A stretch of 64,000 bases of DNA, taken from contig LUVW01000015.1 of NCBI GenBank assembly GCA_001661515.1, positions 1,019,453-1,083,452 of the forward strand, read 5' to 3'. Origin of the DNA: Capniomyces stellatus. Taxonomy: Eukaryota > Kickxellomycota > Harpellomycetes > Harpellales > Legeriomycetaceae. The notes under the pieces are model-generated. The model made no database searches. It had not been told where the DNA came from and saw nothing but the letters and a program-made list of their open reading frames with translations. A program made the translations under genes and the position numbers. Below are positions 23,118 to 35,022 of this stretch, one piece after another (the stretch's first letter is position 1; every line of letters starts with the position of its first letter).

Positions 23118-25232
23118 ATTATATTAACGCTATTCCACAGAAGACTTTGATTCTATTGACTTTAATCGATTGACTGAATGGTTTTTATTTGGGTATTTTG
23201 TCAATTGATTGAATCTTTTTTGCTATATTACTGTTTGTTCGAGGATGAAAAAGAACCGCGAATCTGCTTTTTGTAACATTGACTAGCCTTGTAAAACAAG
23301 CTTGAGAAGTTATAGTTTCTTTTCAAACCTCAGTTGTTTATTTTCTTTGCAAAACTCTCCAAAACTTTTAGCCAATTTGTTATCCGGGATCGCTACTCGT
23401 TTTCTATTTAAAATTTTGTTCTGATTGAGGAAGATATTGTGGCCAAACTAGCAATCACAATTGGGTTTGATAAGCACCTTTATTTATTTTTTGATTTGGC
23501 CAATGGTATATGATATCACCCTTGATTTAACATTATCTGTTATAACACTTGCCAGTGGATCGTCATTGTTACTCGGCGAATTAAGCCAATAAAACGGCAG
23601 GTATAAAGTAAAGAATTGGAGTTTCGCTAATCACCGATTAACCCATCTTTCCAGTAAGTTTTAACCCAGTTTCAATCTAAAAAATGGGCATAGCGCAGTA
23701 TATAACATTAAAGACGTTGTGCTTTAAGCTCAAATTCCAGGGCAAGAGATAATGTGGACTTGCTGCGTATCATAAATATGGCTTGTTTGAGAATGTACAT
23801 CCCTATATAGTTTGGATATCAAATATATCTTTAGTTGAGGCAATGGTAGTAACCCTGATACGGTGAACTGAGCCATAATATAGCTAATTAAACCCTTTTG
23901 CCTTATCCGTGATCTTGTTAGTTGTAGTTGGGTTTACCAATTTTTAAATCACTTCAAGGTCCTATTGGAACACCGCGCTTTTGAAGTTTGTCGTCCGAAC
24001 TGCTCTGGTGCTTTGGTTTTTATCGCATTATAGCAAAGAGTCCTTCAAAAATAAATGAATAAATACAGATCATCAAGTGATAGCCTTAAATTGTTGATTT
24101 TGTAATCACGAGTTTTGGAACAACAATTATTTGTCGTATTTTTTTTTTTGTTGCACGCAATTGTGGTATTTTAACATAGCTTTTCTTTAGCTATTTTATT
24201 TGCTCTTGGTGGCTTTTTACCAACTACTTTAACTATTTTCCAAGCAAGCTTTTTGAACTTTTTAACCAAGTCGAGTTTGTAAGCAAAAAGTCATTGGAGA
24301 TGCATCGAGTCCGATGAAGTTTGAGATTTTTTTTTTCACATGCTGTTATGGCTCTTATTGGTTAAAATCATCGAGTTTACTGACAGTTTGAAATTGTGTT
24401 AGTAATGTATATCAAATCTAGCAAACAAAAGGCAAAAGAAATAACGTAAAGAATTTTACTACTTGGCCACTGTGCTCCTTGTGTATTAATAAACAGTTAA
24501 ATTCCCTGTTTTACTGGTGAAATATAAAGCCATTTCCGCCATTCTTAAAATAGAAAGAGGAAAAAATGATAATAATAGAAAGAGCGACAGTGTCAAGGCT
24601 AAGCCAGTGATGTTTGAGAAAAAATCGTATAAGGTGACAAAATGACCTACAGTACACCACCTGGTATTACTTGTTTTTTTTTTTTTTTCGTTACTAGCAA
24701 GCATTGCCAGTCAGGTTTGTTTGACTTTTATTTATTTATATATCAGTTGTGCCATGGAACTTTCATGTGAAATTTGGACTCAATACCACTGTATTTTTCA
24801 ATAAAATCAGGTTTTATTTTACAAAACAATAAGGCAAAACAATATTCTATTGTCTAGCTTTCAAAGTAACCAAGTTTATCACGTCGTTGTGTTCCTCTAA
24901 GATTTACAAAATAATTACTAAAAATAGATATACCCAGTTTTATCTAAAGAGTGCTTTGTACTTTGTTATTTAGCTCTTGACCGCAATTCTTTTTATCTGC
25001 TTTTGAAAGTCAAACCGATAAATATATTACTGAAGCAAAGTGTGCAATAATACAAACATCTTAAACTAATTAAAAAAAACTCTTTTTTCATTTGAACCAC
25101 AAAAAGCACAAAAGCTACCCCCCCTTTTTTTTTTCTTAAACAGATTATAGCTTATTACAAGAATTTAACAGTCAGCCTAATAGCATATATTGCGCAAAGC
25201 AACTATCAGAGTCACTCACTACAATCATAATC
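23118..25232. other. intergenic region of about 2.1 kb
   Basis: This is T-rich on the plus strand next to the DUF185 start, i.e. A-rich on that gene's strand. A minus-strand frame 24704-24486 (72 codons, ATG start, one hydrophobic stretch) might encode a small membrane protein. However, it begins with a poly-Lys/poly-A run and matches nothing I know, so I do not call it. Confidence 0.5.
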
Positions 25233-25445
25233 ATGTATATAGCTTCAAGTAGCCAGGAAACAGAGCAGGAGAATAACTACAAAAAGGTTCGCTTTAGCGA
25301 AAAGAAGAATGTATATTATACTTACTCGTCACTTGCATACGACAGACGTAATAAGTTGCTAGATAAGATGGACACTAAGGCACATAAACAGACTGTTCAA
25401 CAGCAGCTTATTTGTGAAAAGAACTGGTTCCAGGTCGAGCTTTAG
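25233..25445 (+). CDS. small hypothetical protein with KVRF motif
   Basis: A 70-residue single-exon frame with an ATG start and ordinary codon use stands out from the AT-rich flanks. It is hydrophilic. KKVRFSEKKNVYYTYSSLAY followed by DRR resembles a short conserved block seen in assorted fungal proteins (V-R-F-S...N-V-Y-Y-T...Y-D-R). KVRF also fits the RVxF docking motif of protein phosphatase 1. No signal peptide or membrane segment is present. A PP1 regulator is only a guess from the motif; the gene could also be a chance frame. Confidence 0.5.
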   Translation: MYIASSSQETEQENNYKKVRFSEKKNVYYTYSSLAYDRRNKLLDKMDTKAHKQTVQQQLICEKNWFQVEL

Positions 25446-26111
25446 GATGTAATATATAAAAAAAGGTCCAACTAGACCCTCAACTTTTCTTTGTTACTTA
25501 GTTAGGTCATCCTGGTCATACACAGAAGTATAAACACAAACACATATCATGTATCTCACTTGTTGTGTTATCAGAAATACTATAGACCTACGACGTTTAC
25601 TTGGTTAGATTTGTTTAATATGGTTTAACTAGAACTTCATTTCGCCTTTAACCTTATACAACACTATATACATATTATTTTTATTGCAAATACACCTTTT
25701 TTATATCTTGTTATTGCAAGTTTAAGTTTAATATAAATTATAGGTCTATAGACTGCAATTATACTCGACGTTTTTATATATATTACAAGTACACTCAACG
25801 TTTCGGAGGGAGGGGAGGCCAGTAGCACTGCAGAAAATTAACATTACCAACTTTACATGAGGTCTAACTTTATAGGATAAGAGTTGTTTTGTGAGGTTTA
25901 GCTCCGAGATCTAGTTTATGTAATTCAGTTTTTTAGTGCAAGTTTTTACAGTAGCCAGAACTACCATATAATTACAATATAAAGATGGTCCCCCTCCTCT
26001 CCTGTTATTACCAATAGTTATAATTTCACGACCATAAATCAACTACTTGTGTATCTTTCCATCTTTGATAGAATATTTTTTGGATAATTTATACTTGATA
26101 CAAGCAGTAGT

Positions 26112-26205
26112 ATGCATGTATTTGAGGCCAGAGTATATCTGATTGAGGTGAGAGTATATCTGATTAAAGCCAAAGTCAGCCTATTTGAGGCAAGGTTAGG
26201 AGGTG
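26112..26205. repeat. degenerate 27-bp tandem repeat (about 3.5 copies)
   Basis: Units of the form GAGGCCAGAGTATATCTGATT recur with 27-bp spacing, so both strands stay open and encode a periodic peptide. The open frames look like a by-product of the 3n repeat length. Confidence 0.65.
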
Positions 26206-27640
26206 TTTTTAGAGTTACAACCGGAGCTGTGCAGTATACAATCAGCAACAGGGCTTTGGCATTTGGTAAAGCCAGGGTGAGCCAAGCTATTTAGTTTAGG
26301 TCTAATTGTTTACCACCCTTTTTTTTTTTTTTTTGGTGCATGCTACTGTACAAATTTAAAGGCCAGAGAGGTAAAAGATTGAGTCTATTACGAAGTTTGT
26401 AAATACCAAAAACTCAAACCCCATTTTCAAAATGCATTTGTTTTTCAGTGATTTTCCAGTTTTGTTTTATTGGTGTTCGAGTTAGATTTGTTTGATCAGA
26501 AATTGTCGTGAATTAAGTAAGCCAGAAGAGTCATTTCACATTGCTCAGGCTACCGAAGGAAGCAAAAGAGTATGCGGCATTTATAAAGTTTAAATAATCT
26601 GGTTGGGTGTTGAGAGCGGTAAGAAAGATGGAGTTCTGAAATATGAATGTGCAAAATATGTTGGGGCGGAGTAAATTCCCTGGCAATTAAATTATCAAAT
26701 TCACTCTGACAAATCTGGGACAAGTTTCATGTTTTTTATTATTGTTATTACTATACATATCCAATGTACCAAAGGATGGAGTTTTTCTCAAATGTGTTTG
26801 GTTTAAACGTAAGACCTATACCAAGCTATAAATCCTTTGTTGTGGTTGTTGAATGAGTAGAGTTTAGTGGATAATGAGACTTGGATTATGTAATAATGCG
26901 CTTTAGAGTGTTGATTATAGTACGCTTGTAAATGTTTTCGACGATTTAAAAAAGCAAGTCAATTGATACTGTTTATCTTAATTGGGCTGGTTGAGCAGCG
27001 TCAGTTTTTAAATTGAAAAACAGCCTCGAGTTACGGACATCAAAACACTGGAGATTGATATGATATGGTAAGATATGGTATGACACGTTATGGTATAGTG
27101 TGGTATGGAAGACTATTGTTGTATTTAAAGTAAAAGGGGTTAATTGATTCGAAACAAGCAAATCTACCAAAGATGTTGGGTAAAGGCGGTGTTTTAAGAG
27201 TAAGCTAATTGAACACTGGCAAGTATTAAACAAGGTAAATTAAACGTTGAGATATAATGTTGTGCTATTAGTTTTATTTCGTTCTGTTTGGGTTTATTAA
27301 AGAAAACGGTAAACGATAAATTGATGGAAAAGACAAAACTTGAAACAGTTTTGATTGTTGCTCAAGACCAACAGAACACATTGACCATGAAAATCAACGG
27401 GTATTTTCCAACAAGCTGAAATTAGCAAAATAGCCTTTTGTCGTGTATTAACATTGTTTAAATAGCTGGAGTTTTAATTATGTCAACTGATACACTCGGA
27501 AAGTATTTATGTATACAAATGTATATATATATATAGACGGAGTGCATTATAATTCTAACAGGAATTAGTTTGTTTATTTACTTTTTTTTTAATATTAACT
27601 AAATAAAAAACAAAGCAAAATACAGTACAGCTCAGTTAAA

Positions 27641-27662
27641 AACAAACAAACAAACAAACAAA
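27641..27662. repeat. (CAAA)n microsatellite
   Basis: About five perfect AAAC units lie 75 bases upstream of the E2 gene's ATG. Confidence 0.9.
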
Positions 27663-27735
27663 CGGTAATAGCAGAAATTATTAACACGCCAACAGCTTGG
27701 AAAGAATTAAGAACATTTACGAGTAAGAATTAGAA

Positions 27736-29567
27736 ATGTTGTCTAGAAATATGTTGAATGTTAGAGCGAGTGTGAACGCAATCACAAGGAAGGCGCTTCC
27801 AAAAAAGGTAAGACTTTGAAATGGCCTGCTGTTTTAAATTAGATGAATTCTGTATTTCACTCAACTGCATAATCCACCCACAGCGTAACCACCAAACGTA
27901 ACAAGCAAGTGTAACCACAAAGCATAACACTCAATAACACTGCGCTGGCTTGTATAGAACTATAAGCTCAAGGGCAGCTTTGACACCAAGCGATACTTTA
28001 CACCAGCAAGCTATATACAAGGCGCAGTCAACTTTAATCTTGCCGATATTGGTGAAGGAATAACCGAAGTCGAGGTTATCCAATGGTTAGTCGTAAACAG
28101 ATATGCGTGTATATTGACTAGCTACAAAAAAAAAAGAATAGAATAGAATAGAATAGAAAAGAAATAATATATATAAAATAAAGAAACGAAATAGTATATA
28201 TATAAAATAAAGAGAGAGTATAGAAAGGCACAACAGCAATACTAATAGCGAGAGGTTTAAATTGATTTTGCTGTGATGTATGGACGACCAGGTACGTCAA
28301 TGTTGGAGATAGGGTTGAAGAGTTTGATAAGATCTGCGAGGTTCAGTCTGATAAAGCAACAGTGGACATATCTTCAAGATATGAGGGAGTGATTACAAAG
28401 ATATTCTATGCCGAGAATGAATCAGCAAAAGTAGGCAAGCCGCTAGTAACAATAGAGGTTGAAGGTGCAGCAGAACCGGTCGAAGAGCAGGCTTCAACTC
28501 CAACTCCAGCAGCAGCGGCAGTAGAAAAAAAGGCGGAGACACCAGCAGCAGAGAGTGTTCAAACACCAGCACCAGCCAAAGAAGAGGTAAGAGCTGGATC
28601 ATCAGACTTGCCAGTAATTTCAACACCAGCGGTTAGGTTTTTGGCAAAGGAAAAGAATATAGACTTGTCGTTGGTAAAAGGAACCGGAAAGGATGGGCGA
28701 ATCTCAAAGGAGGACTTGTTGAAGTACATTGAGGCAAGATCCAAATCACCAGACGCAGGATCACAGGCTAAGGCAAGCCCAGCCAGGCAACCAGCGCCAA
28801 GCAGATCAGTTTCATCAACGATCAACTATGAAACAGCACAAAAGATGTCACCAATCCAAAAGATTATGTTCAAGACAATGACAGAATCTTTGAAGATTCC
28901 ACACTTTGGCTACTCTGACGAGATTGAGCTGGATAGGATTGCGGAGATGAGATCCCAAATAAACGGCGGGCTTAAAGCGGAGAATGCAGCAAACAAATTG
29001 ACATTTATGCCATTCTTCATCAAAGCAGCCTCGCTCTCATTATTGGAATTCCCTATTCTCAATGCCTGTATAGTCACAGGGAGCTCAGACCCACAGATTT
29101 TGTATAGAAGCAGTCACAACATTGGTATTGCAATGGACACACCCACCGGCTTGCTGGTTCCAGTTATCAAGAATGTTCAAGACAAGTCTATCTTTGAAAT
29201 ATCAGAGAAGTTGAAGAGTCTCCAGGCAAACGCAGTCAGCGGTAGTCTGACTTTGGAGCAGCTGAAGGGAGGAACATTCACCTTGTCCAACGTTGGAAAC
29301 ATTGGTGGAACTATTCTATCGCCTGTTATTGTAACCAGCGAGGTATGTATTGGTGCATTTGGTAAGGCACAAAGACTCCCCAGGTACTCCACCGTCATTG
29401 ACCCAGTCACAAAGGCCGTGTCCGAAGTTGTCACCCCAAAGACCATTTTGACCTCAAGCTGGTCCGCAGACCACCGAATCGTCGACGGCGCTACAATGGC
29501 TCGATTCTCTAGCCTATTCAAAAAATACATTGAGAATCCTAGCCACATGCTTTCGCAGATGAGATAG
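27736..29567 (+). CDS. DBT: Branched-chain 2-oxoacid dehydrogenase E2, dihydrolipoyl transacylase (3 exons)
   Basis: This is the core acyltransferase of the mitochondrial complex that breaks down Leu/Ile/Val keto acids. Exons: 27736-27807, 27958-28085, 28292-29567 (491 aa). Exon 1 is an Arg/Lys-rich presequence without acids. The lipoyl domain starts NFNLADIGEGI and carries the lipoyl lysine K88 in EVQSDKATV; relatives read EVQSDKAS, which favours the branched-chain E2 over the pyruvate or oxoglutarate forms. An Ala/Pro linker precedes the E1/E3-binding domain (TPAVRFLAKEKNIDL, GKDGRISKEDLLKYI). The catalytic domain ends with DHRIVDG (His461 and Asp465). Length is typical. The exon 2/3 join restores the conserved IQWYVNVGD. 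The branch with a single lipoyl domain also fits. Confidence 0.93.
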
Positions 29568-30943
29568 TTCCCAGTGGTCTAAAGTTTGATCTACTACACC
29601 TACTACCTTCAGCCATCATGCTGGAAAAAGTCCTTATTTTTTGCCTAGCTGAAAGTTATCCTTTTTTCTAGCAAAATATCTGTTTTTGATTTTGGCCAGT
29701 TTTTTCGAGTAAAATTGCACTTTTTTTTTAATAAAACTTTATTTCTCCATTCCGCAAGACATTCGCCGAGCCGGTTAGACTTGAGCTTGGGTAGTGGATA
29801 ATGGGGCTTTATTTCGTTTTTGTTCATTGAATTTGGATTTTTTTATTATCATCGTATTTCGTTTTTGTACCAGGGCTAGCTTGGCTATTGGCTGCGCTTT
29901 TTTTTTTCAACTCTATTCGACGCTTTATTGTATTGTTTTGGTTGTTTATAGTTTGTGTGGGTTTCATGCAAAGAAATGGGAAAAATTGTAGATGGGGTTT
30001 ATAGTTGGTGAATTAAAATATTGCCAAGTTTTTCCAAGGGCATTTAGTTTATGCAGCAAGTAATTGGCTGTAAAAACTATAAATTAATCAAATATTATTG
30101 GGCAAAAATAATATAATTTAAGAAATTGATTTAACGCAGCTAGAAAAAGCGTAAATCAATGAGGCGGCCAAGTAAATACAATAAACAGTAGTGAGTTCAA
30201 CTGCAAAAGAAGGAGAGGAGGAATTGGACCCAATGAATGGATTATTAACTAGCGGCTAGAATTAATAAATGCACAAATATGGCTAATTTATATATATATA
30301 TAAAAAGCAAAGAATAAATATTATCGCGGGATAATGAAGGAGATAAATTAAAGTTTAATATGGGGTTTTAACCACATAGTTTTGTTTACTAAAGTTACTG
30401 CAGAAACAACAAAGTCAAAGAAATAATAAAACAAAACCAAAACCAAACACAGAACCAAACGCAGAACAGCAGGCGTTGAGATTTAGATAATCAGGGTAGA
30501 AGGATTCAATTGCAAGTTGGATGCTTAAGGTAACAACTATAAAGTTTATGTTGATAACAAAACAAAGAGTAGATGAAAACAATGAGAAAAGATTGAATAT
30601 AATTCAAAGCGGTATTTGATGAAGAAGACCGAATTAAACAGAGTGGGATTGTTTGCGTTTGTGTTCATTTCAAAATAGACATTTATCTCTAGTGTTCTCA
30701 TCCGTGATTAATAAAAGCCTTGGTTGTTTTAAACTACTGGGACTTTAATCAAACATAATCCAGATCTTTGAAATTGCTTTTGTTTTTTTTAAAAAAAACA
30801 GCAATACCGGGTTAAAGGTAAGGAGGATACCAAAGATGATAATAAATACGCAAGAATGAATTATTAAAGAATTCTACTAATAGTAATTGACAAAAAAAAA
30901 ACATAGTAGCAAACAGAAACAGAGACAGAAGTAGCAAGAAAAG
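29568..30943. other. intergenic region upstream of V-ATPase subunit a
   Basis: The first 400 bases are T-rich 3' flank of the E2 gene. From about 30100 the plus strand turns A-rich up to the V-ATPase ATG. No coding signal or RNA gene was recognised. Confidence 0.6.
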
Positions 30944-33900
30944 ATGGCGGAGAGTGCAAGGTTGCAGAGAAATGAGGGTGATCAATCAGACGTGTCCATA
31001 TTTCGTTCTGAAAAAATGTCCTTTATCCAGCTTTACATTCCAGTTGAGATATCACGGTTTGTGGTGACAGAATTGGGAGAGCTGGGTAAGGTGCAGTTTA
31101 AAGATCTGAATGAGAATGTAAATGCGTTTCAAAGATCATTTGCTAGCGAGATTAGGAGATATGACGAACTTGAGCGCAAACTACGTAAGATATTATAGAG
31201 TGAAATGATACCAATAGTGTAATAATGCAAGGATAAATGAAACAAGAACAGATAGCACAAGAGCAAATAATACAAGAAACTGTAAAATAAAAACGTGTAG
31301 GGTTTTTCAAGGCAGAGATGGAAAAGTTAAATGTGAAGCAAGATGAGCTTGTAGACTTGCAGTTCTCTACCAGGTCGCGTAGACCTCAGGAAATCGAAGA
31401 GATGGAAGAGGTCATTGCAGATTACGAAACGCGTTTGGTGAGACTTGACAAGTCGTTTGGGGAACTTGAGCAGAAATGGATTGAGCAGGTTTTACAAAGC
31501 CATGTAATTAAGGAGGCTTCAAGTATCTTTGAACAGGTAGGTTGCAAGGAAAATAAATAAAATATAAACCCCTCTCATAACACTCGACTATGCAATTTTA
31601 TTTGAATTGGTTGCTTTTGTATGTATTGTTTTGTTTTATTTTGTTTCATGAACTATCATCACAATACCTCAACCTTCTCGTTCCTACTCAACTCCTCCCC
31701 CCTTCCCTTTCTACACCTTCGCTGACTTCAAAAAAATAAATACTAAAAAAGAGTAATGTGGAAAATAATAATGGATGTTGTTGATGTGTGAGGATGGAAG
31801 TTGTCAAGTATAATCCATTTTTACAAACACAAGCACAAGCACAAACATTGATTATGACACAAAGACAAATAAATAGAAATAGAATAATGAATAATAATAA
31901 CGCAAAACAAAACTGAAATAATTTATGATAATAATGTATGAAACAAAACTATCACCACCTACAACCACCAACAACCATCAATATCCAAACGTTTAACCAA
32001 AACCCAAAATCAATATTTCCATCTCGACCCTTGATATGATTAAAACATCAAAACATCAAAACATCAAAACATCAAAACAAAAACAAAAACAAAAACACAA
32101 ACAGTTGAGTAAACGAATTACTATTCATGAGCCGAGAGGAACAGGAAGATCGCCACGCAGGGTTGGAGAGCATGTGGAGCAAGATGTGTTGTTGGCGGAT
32201 TTGAGTAGAAACCGGAATGTAGAGAGTGGGCGTGAAGGAGTAGTGGAAGTAATGGATGAAGAGGAATCATTGCTTGGGACGGAAATGGTATATAATAGCG
32301 GAGTACAAGATATAAATAATAAAAACAAAAACAAAAACAAAAGCAAAAAAATAAAGGGGCAGAAAAATAAAGATGATAATAATAGTGATGAAGAATATGA
32401 AAATGTAAGATTAAACAAACAAAATAATAACGAAGCGTATAATTATGCCCAGCTGTTGGGACGTAGCTCAGCTGATGGCGAGATGGGTCAGTCACAAATG
32501 CAAACGCAAACTCAAACACAAGCGCAGGGACAAGCACCGGCGCAGAGACAAAGAATGAACTCGATAGGTAGTTTGGAGGATTTTGAGTCGTCAAGGCTTC
32601 TTAGCCAATCGTTTGATGGTGGACGGCCAGGGGTGGTGATAGATGATATTAATGTAGGGTTTATTTCAGGGGTGGTGTCAAGAGACCGGCTGGTGACAAT
32701 GGAGAAAGTTTTGTGGCGGTCACTTCGAGGAAATATGTACATGGAGTTTGTAGATGTGATGCCGGATAGCGACGAAGTGGTGACGGGAATTGAGATAGGA
32801 GACATGAGTGTGTTTGTGGTGTTTGTTCATGGTGAGGTGTTGCAGAATAAAGTGAAGAAAATAGCTGAAAGTTTTGGAGCCACTTTATACAGTATTAGCA
32901 ACAATGCCGAACAAAGGCGTCAGGATTACCTGGACTTTACCAGTAGAAAAGACGACATCCGAGTAGTAAGTATAATAATAATAATAATATCATTGTTAAT
33001 AAAGCAAAACGAAACGACATTTGATGTACAACATGTTGCAATTATCGATATACACTATGTTAAAATGGCTAATGTACAATATTTAATGACGATTAATGTA
33101 CAACATGTTACAATGCTTGGTGTACAATAGGTGTTGCAGCATAACAAAGAGGCGCAATTGGCAGAGTTGACGTCTATTTCACAGCATATTTGTACATGGA
33201 CAGTGGTGGCACGCAAAGAGAAAGGGATATACTTTGCTATGAACCAGTTTAACTACGACGAGGGGCGGCAGATTTTGATTGCTGAGGGGTGGACACCATC
33301 AAGAGAGCTTGGAAATATCAATTTGGCGTTAAGGGAGGCGGCGGCACAAGCAGACACAAACGCGGCAGCAGTGATGCACGAGATCCAAACCATTCTGGAG
33401 CCACCAACTTATTTACGGACCAACAAGTTTACCCAGGGGTTCCAGAACATCATTGATTCGTACGGAGTGCCAAAGTATGGGGAAGTGAATCCAGGCCTGT
33501 TCACAGTGATTACGTTTCCGTTTCTGTTTGCGATTATGTTTGGAGACTTGGGGCACGGGATAATCATGGCGTTGGCAGGGCTGTTTCTGGTGTACTTTGA
33601 GCAGTCGCTGTCCAAAATCAAGTCTGAGGAGTTTGTGATGCTGTTTGAGGGAAGGTACATGGTGTTGATGATGGGTGTGTTTTCCATGGTTGTTGGCTTT
33701 GTGTACAACGACATCTTTTCTCGTGCAATGTACACCTTTACGATTGGCTGGGTTTGGCCAGCAGACCGTACCCCCGACGTCGCTGTTGCCGCCACGAAGG
33801 TTGCTGGGTACGTGTACCCAATCGGTATCGACCCCACCTGGCACCACGCAGACAACGCGCTGCTGTTTTTGAACTCGTACAAGATGAAGATGGCTATTCT

Positions 33901-34891
33901 GCTTGGTGTTGCTCACATGGTCTTTGGAATGGTTATGCAGGTGTACAACTCCAGGTACTTCCGCAAGCCAATAAACTTCAAGCACGTCTTCCTCCCCCAG
34001 CTGATTTTCTTCATGTCCATCTTTGGGTACCTGAGCTTTACAATTCTGTACAAGTGGTCTGTTGACTGGTACGCTGTTGACTCTGACGGAAATCTGATCA
34101 ACAACGCACCACCAAGTCTGCTGAATATGCTGATCTACATGTTCCTGAGTCCTGGATCTGTCAGCCCCAAGGACGAGCTGTTTCCGGGCCAGGGCACCAT
34201 CCAGGTCATTCTGTTGCTAGTTGCTGTCGCGTGTGTGCCCTGGATGCTGTTGGCAAAGCCCCTGATTCTGAGGGCCGAGCACAACAAGATTATCACCAGC
34301 GGATACGGCATTGTTGGGCACTCTATGCCCGATCGCATCAGTGTTGAGAGCCAGGCTAGCCGATTGAGCATTGAAAACTCGATCAACTCCAGAACGTCCA
34401 ACATCAGTGATTTCAACTACAACTCAAACGACAACAACAACAGTGGCTATGGCGGCGATTCTACCGTCAGCCAATCACAGCCAGGTACAGAGGGACAAGT
34501 CGCAAGTGACGATTTTGACTTTTCTGACATAATGATAAACTCGATTATCCACACAATCGAGTTCTGTTTGAGTGGAATCTCCCATACAGCCTCGTACTTG
34601 CGGTTGTGGGCGCTGAGTTTGGCGCATGCGCAGTTGTCGCAGGTGTTGTGGTCAATGACCCTGAGCAGTGCGTTTTTGGCGGCTGATGGTCCTTTGAAGC
34701 CCTTTATTATAGCGTTTAGCTTTATGATGTGGTTTAACATGACTGTTTCGATATTGCTGGTTATGGAGGGGCTTTCCGCGTTTTTGCATGCATTGAGGTT
34801 GCATTGGGTCGAGTTTAATTCCAAGTTTTACGACGGAACCGGCGCTCCCTTTATGCCTTTTTCTTTTAGTTCAATGATCGAGTCCATTTAA
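30944..34891 (+). CDS. VPH1: V-type proton ATPase subunit a (Vph1/Stv1 family, 4 exons)
   Basis: This is the membrane subunit that forms the proton half-channels of the vacuolar/Golgi V-ATPase. Exons: 30944-31184, 31301-31536, 32105-32965, 33131-34891 (1032 aa against about 840 in yeast). The N-terminus has [30 protein letters not shown] and the join [30 protein letters not shown] and GNMY follow. The membrane half begins [20 protein letters not shown] and [13 protein letters not shown]. The essential arginine is R937 in [16 protein letters not shown]. The extra length is two low-complexity inserts: about 180 Lys/Asn/Gln-rich residues encoded by the start of exon 3, and about 60 Ser/Asn-rich residues before the last membrane helices. 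The 568-nt intron before exon 3 is the longest here and its acceptor (CAG at 32102-32104) is the least certain junction. Confidence 0.95.
32036..32104. repeat. AAAACATC and AAAAAC simple repeats at the end of a V-ATPase intron
   Basis: Four copies of AAAACATC are followed by four of AAAAAC right up to the predicted acceptor. The following exon continues with Lys/Asn/Gln-rich codons, so the low-complexity expansion straddles the intron-exon border. Confidence 0.75.
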
Positions 34892-35022
34892 TTTATATAT
34901 TTTAATAGCCTTTTATATTTTATATATTTTTTACTTTATTTCAAAATAATATTAGTAATCAAATAGTAATGGTAAAAATAAACAAACAAATAAATGATAA
35001 TAGTAATGTTGTCATGCCGAGA

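Larger units (their letters stand above)
25446..27735. other. intergenic region upstream of the E2 gene
   Basis: No gene was recognised. It contains a degenerate 27-bp repeat (about 26112-26205), a patch of TATGGTA-like repeats at about 27060-27107, and a (CAAA)n microsatellite at about 27641-27662. The last 400 bases are A-rich on the plus strand, as upstream of other genes here. Confidence 0.55.

Noticed and set aside
24486..24704. 72-codon minus-strand frame with one membrane-like stretch
   Set aside because: It begins in a poly-A/Lys run and matches no small membrane protein I know.
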